Source: SIG440 sp045596485 (GTDB lineage: Bacteria; Bacillota; Clostridia; Monoglobales; Monoglobaceae). From it: a stretch of 9,164 nucleotides of DNA. The DNA is taken from assembly GCA_045596485.1 (NCBI GenBank), contig JAZOCL010000021.1:1-9164 (forward strand), in the 5' to 3' direction. The notes beneath the pieces were generated by a model, which had not been told where the DNA came from, did not search any database, and was given only the letters and a program-made list of their open reading frames with translations. Position numbers and translations under genes: made by a program. Below are positions 1-4,575 of this stretch, piece after piece; position 1 is the stretch's first letter; every line of letters starts with the position of its first letter.

Positions 1-747
1 GAAGATGGTTTCGCCGCCGCAGGTATCACAAACACTTCTGTCGGGCACTTCATATTTTGTACCTATAAATGAAATAGGTGCAGCGCATTTAACACATTCA
101 TACTCATCGGGTCCGGCGTCCGTTGGCAGAAGGTTATGTGCTCCGCAAGCTTTGCAGTTCAAATGCAACAATGAGGTTTCTGTATCACATTCATAAATCC
201 ATTCGTCACCGCAATCAGGACATTGCATATCATATGCTCCGTCATTCCCGGGCGAATTAAGTGCTGCATCGCAATACGGACAGTCTAGAATCTTTTCGGG
301 TTGTTCTTCGTATTGCGGCTGAAAGCTTTCTATTCCGGGGATTTTGCTTACACCACTGTCGTAACGGAACTCTTTTCCACATCTGCTGCAGGTTACGAGC
401 AGTGTTCCTCTGTTTGCCTTTACACGGTTTTTGGCATTGCATTCAGGGCAAGATACATTTACATCAATATTCTGGTCAGGAACAGAGGGGCGAATGAATT
501 CTGTACCGCAGAAGTTGCACTCAAGGGTATCCATCTTTGGATCTGCCGCAATACGATGCTTTCCACCGCATTTTGGGCATAGTACAAGCATTGTTTCTTC
601 AGGAAGCTTATGGTGCTCAACCTTGCCGGTGGTCATATTGATACAAAAATCGCAGGACATACATTCCTTAAGTGTAATTCCGTTGTGTAATATTGTTTTT
701 ATTTTTCCGCCGCATTCGGGGCATATATTTATTTCAAAATTTATCAT
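1..747 (-). CDS. Serial zinc-ribbon protein, 3' end cut by the window edge
   Basis: The frame is open for 249 codons from the ATG at 747-745 to base 1, with no stop, so the C-terminus lies outside the window. The start has a GGAG-type ribosome binding site about 8 bases upstream. The protein is a string of CxxC pairs at residues 9/12, 32/35, 57/60, 77/80, 100/103, 120/123, 156/159, 176/179, 198/201, 218/221 and 240/243. These pair into five complete four-cysteine zinc ribbons and the start of a sixth, often with CPxCGG or CxxCG knuckles. No signal peptide, membrane segment or enzymatic motif is visible. Such ribbons usually bind nucleic acid or protein partners, but the role here is unknown. 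It is the last visible gene of a three-gene run with two small ORFs, 12 bases after the preceding stop codon. The zinc-ribbon content is certain; the function is not. Confidence 0.85.
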   Translation of the reverse strand, partial: MINFEINICPECGGKIKTILHNGITLKECMSCDFCINMTTGKVEHHKLPEETMLVLCPKCGGKHRIAADPKMDTLECNFCGTEFIRPSVPDQNIDVNVSCPECNAKNRVKANRGTLLVTCSRCGKEFRYDSGVSKIPGIESFQPQYEEQPEKILDCPYCDAALNSPGNDGAYDMQCPDCGDEWIYECDTETSLLHLNCKACGAHNLLPTDAGPDEYECVKCAAPISFIGTKYEVPDRSVCDTCGGETIF

Positions 748-759
748 AATACTCTCCGT

Positions 760-936
760 TTATACGCTAAATTTAAATAGACTAAGCAGGCGTTCCACAT
801 CTTCGTTGTCAAGGCCGTATCTGGCAATAAGCTGCATTTGAATCTTTTTTAAAGAATCCTTGTCCTTGAGTTCGTTTGCTGTTAAAATAGCTGACTTATA
901 CTTTTCATAATCCTTAGCGGTCATTTTTTCTAACAT
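760..936 (-). CDS. Small hypothetical protein (58 aa)
   Basis: An ATG at 936-934 is preceded by GGAGG at 944-948, seven bases away, and the frame runs 58 codons to a TAA at 762-760. It sits 14 bases after the stop of the 80-aa gene and 12 bases before the start of the zinc-ribbon gene, so co-translation within one transcript is likely. The product begins MLEKMTAKDYEKYKSAI and is charged and probably all helical, with no cysteines, signal peptide or membrane segment. I do not recognise the family. The good ribosome binding site and tight spacing on both sides are the evidence that it is real. It could be an accessory subunit of the zinc-ribbon protein, but this is only inferred from position. 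Confidence 0.7.
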   Translation of the reverse strand: MLEKMTAKDYEKYKSAILTANELKDKDSLKKIQMQLIARYGLDNEDVERLLSLFKFSV

Positions 937-950
937 ATCAGCGCCTCCAA

Positions 951-1193
951 TTAAAACTTGTGAAGTCGTTTGTCAATCAGATTTCCTTCTGAATCATAAA
1001 TAAAGTCCATTTGTATATGATCCTTTCCGGTTTCAACTGAACGCTCAACGAGCTTGAGCACATATCCGCCGCTGCTTGTGGAGATTTCTTTTATAAAAGT
1101 GTTGTCATCTAGATAATAATCAGAGATTTGTCCTCTTCTTACAGCCTCGTCAAGCTGCTCCTTTGTAAGTGATCTGGGGTCGAATTTTCCCAT
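951..1193 (-). CDS. Small hypothetical protein (80 aa)
   Basis: The ATG at 1193-1191 has GGAGG at 1201-1205, seven bases upstream, and a perfect sigma-A type promoter lies just before that, so this is the first gene of its own transcript. The product starts MGKFDPRSLTKEQLDEAVRRG and continues with what looks like a small alternating beta region ending YDSEGNLIDKRLHKF. It has no cysteines, no membrane segment and no recognisable catalytic motif. I do not recognise the family. Its stop is 14 bases from the start of the 58-aa gene, and the ribosome binding site of that gene lies in the gap, as expected for an operon. It may work with the two downstream proteins; there is no evidence for a specific role. 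Confidence 0.75.
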   Translation of the reverse strand: MGKFDPRSLTKEQLDEAVRRGQISDYYLDDNTFIKEISTSSGGYVLKLVERSVETGKDHIQMDFIYDSEGNLIDKRLHKF

Positions 1194-1223
1194 AATTATC
1201 CCTCCTGAAATTTTTATATGAAA

Positions 1224-1252
1224 ATTATAACATTACGATTTCTAAATGTCAA
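1224..1252 (-). promoter_or_regulatory. Sigma-A type promoter for the small-protein/zinc-ribbon operon
   Basis: On the minus strand TTGACA (1252-1247) and TATAAT (1229-1224) are separated by exactly 17 bases, a perfect match to the housekeeping consensus. The -35 box overlaps the final codons of the RT gene (GTTGACATT TAG). The -10 box lies about 20 bases before the GGAGG of the 80-aa gene. This gives the downstream three genes their own expression, independent of the RT. Confidence 0.88.
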
Positions 1253-2456
1253 CGACGAATGACTTTTTTCTTTTATAGTACGAATTTACCAGGCTTTTGT
1301 AGCCATAGCTCTTTATTGTTTCATATCGGAGATTGTAGTTTGCTTTTGTGTGCTTACCGGTGGCAATGTATCTTATGCATTCAATCATATAGTTATCAAT
1401 TTTTTTAAGATTTTTTTCTGTTGTGATTATTGGAAAATACCATCTGCACCAGGTTATGTCATTGTGTATCGGGTTGTCAAAAAACTTCTTGTTAAAATGA
1501 GAAATAAAGGCCTTGATAGCTCGTTCATCACCGGCTTTTTTTCGGATTTTCCATCGCACAAGAGCACGGGATTTTCTTTTCATCTTTGCTTTGATTTTTT
1601 GCAGAGCTATTTCTGAAATATCAACCTCGCCGTCAAAATATGAAAAACCAAGAAACTCCCATTTCTGTGAGGGGATGCTTCTGCATTCTTTTTCAGGATT
1701 GATTTCAAGTCCTGAAAATTTGATATAATCTTTTATTTTATTTTCATATGCTTCGATTTCGCTTTTATTGTTTGCAAACACAATTATGTCATCGGAATAT
1801 CGGGCATATAAAATACCTTTTTGGGCAAAATATTCATCCATCTGCATAAGATACAGGTTGGCAAGAAAGCCCGATATGGGAACACCTGCCATAATACCCT
1901 TTTTATGCGTTGTTACAATACCGTTTTCGTATACATCGGGATTTTGTATAAGTGAAATCAAAAAATCTGCAAGAAGCTTGTCGTCAGAAATTTTTTCTTT
2001 TATTATTGCTGTCATCCTATCCGTATCAATCGAATTAAAATAATCACTTATATCCACCTTGTAGCTATACATTTTACGTATTTCCGAATGGTGCACAATA
2101 CGTGAAATTGCGGACTTCACGCTTATATCTCGGCGGAAGGAGTATAAATTATCCGAAAACAAAAAGTCGTATTTGTAAAGCAGAAAAGAGAGCATTTTAA
2201 GAACATAGTTTTCAGTTTTTTCAAAGGTGAATACCAAGCGCTTTTTGGAAGAATTTTTCTTGTTGATTTTTTTTATTTCCGGAATGGGAAAAGCTTCTTC
2301 CGATATAATTTTCAAAACGCACTCCTTGTAGGCTTCTGTTTCAATAAACAAAGAAAGTTCGTCTTTTTCTTTTTGTGAGATATGACTTTTGCTGTCTTTA
2401 TATTCAAAAAATTCTTTCCATCGTTCTTTTTTTAGTAATTCATAAATCAAACTCAT
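1242..2456 (-). CDS. Stand-alone reverse transcriptase, 404 aa, family unassigned
   Basis: RNA-directed DNA polymerase. RT blocks appear in order: K-R-LVFTFE near 72-79, LYSFRRDIS at 104-112, YKVDISDYFNSID at 132-144 with catalytic D135, GIMAGVPISGFLANLYL at 187-203, YARYSDDIIVF at 218-227 with catalytic D222 and D223, and WEFLGF at 266-271. A basic region (290-308) and a thumb-like C-terminus (335-395) follow. In motif 4 the usual QGxxxSP reads AGVPISG. No maturase, HNH endonuclease, integrase or Cas1 domain is present, and the next gene starts only 48 bases downstream, so there is no room for a 3' group II intron structure. The retron-type VTG triplet is not seen. The ATG start has GGAG six bases upstream. 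The gene looks AT-richer than the core genes to the right. The RT fold is secure. Assignment to a defence-type or other lineage is open. Confidence 0.93.
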   Translation of the reverse strand: MSLIYELLKKERWKEFFEYKDSKSHISQKEKDELSLFIETEAYKECVLKIISEEAFPIPEIKKINKKNSSKKRLVFTFEKTENYVLKMLSFLLYKYDFLFSDNLYSFRRDISVKSAISRIVHHSEIRKMYSYKVDISDYFNSIDTDRMTAIIKEKISDDKLLADFLISLIQNPDVYENGIVTTHKKGIMAGVPISGFLANLYLMQMDEYFAQKGILYARYSDDIIVFANNKSEIEAYENKIKDYIKFSGLEINPEKECRSIPSQKWEFLGFSYFDGEVDISEIALQKIKAKMKRKSRALVRWKIRKKAGDERAIKAFISHFNKKFFDNPIHNDITWCRWYFPIITTEKNLKKIDNYMIECIRYIATGKHTKANYNLRYETIKSYGYKSLVNSYYKRKKSFVVDI

Positions 2457-2462
2457 AATCTA

Positions 2463-2509
2463 CTCCGTGAAATAAAACAGGTACAGACACTGGTTGCCTG
2501 TACCTGTTT
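2463..2509 (-). promoter_or_regulatory. 12-bp hairpin next to the RT ribosome binding site, terminator/attenuator-like
   Basis: AAACAGGTACAG (2475-2486) and CTGTACCTGTTT (2498-2509) form a perfect 12-bp inverted repeat around an 11-base loop. On the minus strand the 3' arm is followed by TTTTATTT and then, within a few bases, by the GGAG (2466-2463) of the RT gene. It could act as a weak intrinsic terminator or attenuator limiting RT expression, a translation-control hairpin, or part of an RT-associated RNA. The T-run is broken, so full termination is uncertain. Confidence 0.6.
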
Positions 2510-2524
2510 ATATAATTTAAGACC

Positions 2525-2640
2525 GCTGAAAAAAATTAAACAACGAAGTATTTCGTTACCGGACTGCACATAATGAACCGCCTGCAAGGTTATCTTAAAC
2601 ATTATGCTTTGTCCGCCACAGGCGCATATTGCATTTCAGC
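2525..2640 (-). ncRNA. Candidate structured RNA upstream of the RT
   Basis: The 200-base gap between the 235-aa gene and the RT gene has no credible ORF but folds on the minus strand. GCTGAAA (2640-2634) can pair with TTTCAGC (2531-2525) and close the element. Inside is a long hairpin (2615-2560): CGGAC/GTCCG, a 3x3 internal loop, then GCATAATG/CATTATGT, then AACC/GGTT around an 8-base loop. After it comes AACGAA-ATAC-TTCGTT (2557-2542) and a broken T-run. One pair in the long hairpin is G-U on the minus strand but A-C on the plus strand, which fits a minus-strand RNA. A 7-bp repeat is near chance level on its own. The alternative is an ordinary 3' UTR with a weak terminator. Confidence 0.35.
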
Positions 2641-2657
2641 CATCAAATTATTCGGGT

Positions 2658-3365
2658 TTAGAATCCCAATGCCTTTAAAACCTTACGTTTAACATAAAAT
2701 TCATTGTTCGGCATCTCCGCAAGAAAGCCAATATATTTTATTTTTTTTGCTGCAAGAGCAGCTTTTGTTCCTGTTACAGCTCCGTGGCGAACAGCTTTTG
2801 CTGAACGTATAATTGCAACAGCAAGTACAGGAACTTTATCCTTCTTAAAAAGAAAGTTTACCGGCATACATTTGCTGTTTGCACCAAATGTATCAGCACT
2901 GACATATTCTTCTATTTCATAACATTCAAAAAGGTTTGAGCTGAAATAACGGGCAAAAACTCCCTGAAGCTCATCGGCACTGAATGGATTTGTACCTTGG
3001 TAGTCTCCTATGCGGCCTTCGAGCTGCGCAAGCTCGTCTTCGGGATAATCGTTTGTATAATACGAAGGAGATTCTTTGTCATCAATTTCTTCAAAAACGG
3101 CGTAAGGAATCTCTTCGTCGTAAATTTCTTCAAAGACCTCACAAGGAATTTCTGTATCATCAATTTTTGCTTCTGCATTAGTAAATGGTATTTCTTCAAC
3201 CGGAGGAGTTGGATTCTGTTCTTCGTTGGCAGGAGATGCACAAACCCCCAGTTTCTCACGGACACGCTCAATGGAATGCTGCATTCCACAAACTGTGCAA
3301 ACAGCAGATTTTCCACCGACAGCAATCAAAAGACTGCCACCGCATATGTCACATAAAGCTTTCAT
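2658..3365 (-). CDS. Zinc-ribbon protein with acidic repeat linker and unidentified C-terminal domain (235 aa)
   Basis: The N-terminus is a single zinc ribbon with cysteines at 5, 8, 23 and 26 (CDICGG and CTVCGM). A Pro/Glu-rich acidic linker follows (about 45-112) and contains 13-residue repeats, EIPCEVFEEIYDE and EIPYAVFEEIDDK. The C-terminal domain (about 125-235) includes SADTFGA, MPVNFLFKKDKVPVLAVAI and YIGFLAEMPNNEFYVKRKV, an alpha/beta pattern that resembles restriction-endonuclease-like folds, but no complete D-ExK active site can be read. The role is unknown. I chose the ATG at 3365-3363 with GGAGG 11 bases upstream; a TTG six codons earlier overlaps that ribosome binding site and is less likely. 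A perfect promoter lies upstream. The gene may be co-transcribed with the RT 200 bases downstream, because no clear separate RT promoter is visible. Confidence 0.85.
   Translation of the reverse strand: MKALCDICGGSLLIAVGGKSAVCTVCGMQHSIERVREKLGVCASPANEEQNPTPPVEEIPFTNAEAKIDDTEIPCEVFEEIYDEEIPYAVFEEIDDKESPSYYTNDYPEDELAQLEGRIGDYQGTNPFSADELQGVFARYFSSNLFECYEIEEYVSADTFGANSKCMPVNFLFKKDKVPVLAVAIIRSAKAVRHGAVTGTKAALAAKKIKYIGFLAEMPNNEFYVKRKVLKALGF
3075..3152 (-). repeat. Two 39-bp in-frame tandem units in the acidic linker
   Basis: Residues 72-84 (EIPCEVFEEIYDE) and 85-97 (EIPYAVFEEIDDK) are adjacent 13-residue units. Flanking stretches starting EIPF (residue 58) and ESPS (residue 98) look like decayed copies. 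The repeat extends a flexible acidic spacer between the zinc ribbon and the C-terminal domain. Confidence 0.75.
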
Positions 3366-3411
3366 TTTTATGTTTACCTCCAATTTGTTTTCGTCAAATT
3401 GCTATTGTCGA

Positions 3412-3440
3412 ATTATAACATAGCCAACAGTTTTTGTCAA
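3412..3440 (-). promoter_or_regulatory. Perfect-consensus sigma-A promoter for the zinc-ribbon/RT run
   Basis: On the minus strand TTGACA (3440-3435) and TATAAT (3417-3412) are separated by 17 bases, an exact consensus match. The promoter lies about 30 bases before the GGAGG of the 235-aa gene. A short palindrome, TTCAC-T-GTGAA (3463-3473), is just upstream of the -35 box and could be an activator or operator site, though it is short enough to be chance. Confidence 0.9.
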
Positions 3441-3553
3441 GATATGCGAAATCAAGCTGCAGTTCACTGTGAATGGAGTAAAAATTTGCACTATGAATTT
3501 ATAAGCGAAGGATTATATAGGTTTTTAAGTTTTATATTAAGAACAAATTCACA

Positions 3554-3574
3554 TTTTCCACAGAGTTATACACA
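3554..3574 (+). promoter_or_regulatory. Tandem DnaA-box-like 9-mers
   Basis: TTTTCCACA (3554-3562) differs by one base from TTATCCACA, and TTATACACA (3566-3574) matches the relaxed consensus TTATNCACA exactly. They are in the same orientation, three bases apart, next to an AT-rich stretch. A weaker inverted site, TGTGGATTG, is at 3647-3655. They could bind DnaA to regulate a promoter or to titrate the protein. Nothing else here indicates a replication origin. Confidence 0.45.
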
Positions 3575-3587
3575 GATGAATGGTTGA

Positions 3588-3629
3588 TTTGTCGGTGCTT
3601 AGAATGTGTTTTCAACATTATCCGACAAA
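3588..3629. repeat. Inverted repeat TTTGTCGG/CCGACAAA
   Basis: TTTGTCGG (3588-3595) and CCGACAAA (3622-3629) are perfect 8-bp arms around a 26-base centre that itself contains AATGT/ACATT. No T-run follows on either strand, so this is not a standard terminator. It could be an operator or a structured leader. Confidence 0.45.
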
Positions 3630-3660
3630 AAGTTATTATTTTGGGCTGTGGATTGTTTCA

Positions 3661-3678
3661 TTTGTCCTATGTGACAAA
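3661..3678. promoter_or_regulatory. Dyad TTTGTC-N6-GACAAA, possible operator
   Basis: TTTGTC (3661-3666) and GACAAA (3673-3678) form an inverted repeat with a six-base spacer, about 37 bases upstream of the putative -35 box of the ruvX promoter. The arms match the core of the larger inverted repeat at 3588-3629, which suggests a repeated binding site. Confidence 0.35.
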
Positions 3679-3714
3679 ATAAATTTTGAATGTCCTGAAT
3701 TTCTAAAAAAATAC

Positions 3715-3743
3715 TTGCACACAGGCTTTGATTGTGGTAAAAT
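3715..3743 (+). promoter_or_regulatory. Probable promoter for the ruvX operon
   Basis: TTGCAC (3715-3720) and TAAAAT (3738-3743) are 17 bases apart. The -10 box matches five of six consensus bases; the -35 box is weak. The predicted transcript would start roughly 25-35 bases before the ruvX ribosome binding site. Confidence 0.6.
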
Positions 3744-3783
3744 GAATCACATATACAAAAATGGAAGCAAGGGGGGTCGGGCA

Positions 3784-4197
3784 ATGATTCTTGGTGTTGA
3801 TTTCGGCGACAGCAGAACAGGTTATGCGGTATCGGATGCACTGGGATTTTCGGCACACACCCTTGAAACCTTTCACGAAAAAAGTATGACGAAGGTTGCT
3901 GAGCACACGGCAGAGCTTGTAAAAACTCTCGGTGCAGAAAAAATTGTTCTGGGCTTTCCTAAAAATATGAATGGTACTGTGGGTGACCGTGGCAAAAAAA
4001 CAAAGGCGTTGGTGAAGCTTTTAAAGACAATGGTTGACTGCCCCATAATTTTGTGGGACGAACGTCTTACCACGGTTTCGGCGCACAACCTGATGAACGA
4101 GACAAATGTACGCGGCAAAAAGCGGAAGGACTCTGTTGACAAAATTGCGGCGGCGTTTATATTACAGGCATATCTGGACAGCGGTTCAGGTGCTTGA
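3784..4197 (+). CDS. ruvX: Putative pre-16S rRNA nuclease / Holliday junction resolvase RuvX (YqgF)
   Basis: The protein has 137 aa, the usual length for the family. RNase H-fold motifs are in place: MILGVDFGDSRTG with D6, VLGFPKNMNGTVGDR at 55-69, LWDERLTT at 90-97 with E93, and DSVDKIAAAFILQAYL at 116-131 with D119. Together these give the expected acidic active site. Family members act in the cytoplasm on pre-16S rRNA ends and have also been described as Holliday junction resolvases. The ATG at 3784 has AGGGGGG seven bases upstream. The frame stays open upstream to about 3580, but that extension is not RuvX-like and crosses the promoter. In Bacillus-type genomes the order is alaS, ireB (yrzL), ruvX, DUF1292. 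Here only the last two are present and ruvX starts its own transcript. Confidence 0.95.
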   Translation: MILGVDFGDSRTGYAVSDALGFSAHTLETFHEKSMTKVAEHTAELVKTLGAEKIVLGFPKNMNGTVGDRGKKTKALVKLLKTMVDCPIILWDERLTTVSAHNLMNETNVRGKKRKDSVDKIAAAFILQAYLDSGSGA

Positions 4198-4222
4198 AAA
4201 ATTTGAAAAGAGGTATCTTAAT

Positions 4223-4522
4223 ATGGCAGAAAATTTTGAAAACGAAAACGAATATCTGGTTGACCTGTTTGATGACGAGGGAAACAAGCAGACGGTTGTT
4301 CATCTTGACACAGTTCAGATTGACGGCAGCGACTATGTTATCTGCATTCCATATAAGGAAGATGATGACGAAGACGAGGTTGACGAGGTTCTTATTCTCA
4401 AGATGGTGACAAGGGAAGACGGCACATATGAGTTGGCTTATGAAGAAGACCTTGATGTTCTTGACAGAGCATATGAGGAATTCAAAGAAAGAAACGCAGA
4501 CCAGTTTGACTTTGAAGACTAG
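4223..4522 (+). CDS. DUF1292 family protein (YrzB-like)
   Basis: A 99-aa acidic protein starts MAENFENENEYLVDLFDDEG and contains IPYKEDDDEDEVDEVLILKM and a tyrosine/acidic-rich tail ending DQFDFED. The pattern of a small beta domain (YxVDLFDDEG, YVICIPY, EVLILKM) with acidic loops matches the DUF1292 family, which in Firmicutes directly follows ruvX. Its function is not established. The ATG at 4223 has AAGAGG nine bases upstream and lies 25 bases after the ruvX stop codon, so the two genes are co-transcribed. The longer open frame running back to 4106 overlaps ruvX and has no family similarity. The product has no signal peptide or membrane segment and is presumably cytoplasmic. Confidence 0.9.
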   Translation: MAENFENENEYLVDLFDDEGNKQTVVHLDTVQIDGSDYVICIPYKEDDDEDEVDEVLILKMVTREDGTYELAYEEDLDVLDRAYEEFKERNADQFDFED

Positions 4523-4537
4523 GCTGCATCAAAGATT

Positions 4538-4571
4538 TGTCGGGCGACAATGTTGCCCGATATGTCTTTTT
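4538..4571 (+). terminator. Terminator-like hairpin between the DUF1292 and topoisomerase genes
   Basis: An 11-bp stem (4538-4548 with 4552-4562, core CGGGC/GCCCG, two G-U pairs) closes a three-base AAT loop and is followed by TGTCTTTTT. The T-run is short and offset by four bases, so partial termination or attenuation is more likely than a full stop. It sits only 16 bases after the DUF1292 stop codon. Confidence 0.6.
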
Positions 4572-4575
4572 AAAG

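Larger units (their letters stand above)
3441..3783. other. Divergent AT-rich intergenic region with DnaA-box-like sites and dyads
   Basis: No convincing gene is seen in these 343 bases. They separate the minus-strand accessory block from the plus-strand core genes. Contents: the upstream part of the leftward promoter region, an AT-rich stretch (about 3495-3555), two DnaA-box-like 9-mers, two dyads built from TTTGTC/GACAAA, and a probable rightward promoter. Confidence 0.7.

Noticed and set aside
5..841. Several plus-strand ORFs across the left edge region
   Set aside because: They lie opposite the minus-strand zinc-ribbon and 58-aa genes, whose CxxC pattern and ribosome binding sites are convincing; the plus-strand translations show no family pattern.
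1242..2657. Group II intron, retron or diversity-generating retroelement
   Set aside because: There is no maturase or endonuclease domain and no 3' intron structure. The retron VTG motif is absent, and no template/variable repeat pair was seen by eye. A distant relation to these classes is not excluded.
3008..3325. A 105-aa minus-strand ORF
   Set aside because: It overlaps the 235-aa gene in another frame, and the repeat DNA of the acidic linker explains its low-complexity Lys/Leu-rich sequence.
3580..3783. N-terminal extension of RuvX, including an ATG at 3742
   Set aside because: The extension crosses the probable promoter and has no family similarity; the ATG at 3784 has a strong ribosome binding site and gives the standard N-terminus.
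3441..3783. Chromosomal replication origin
   Set aside because: There are only two good DnaA-like boxes, and no dnaA, dnaN or other origin-associated gene is in the window.
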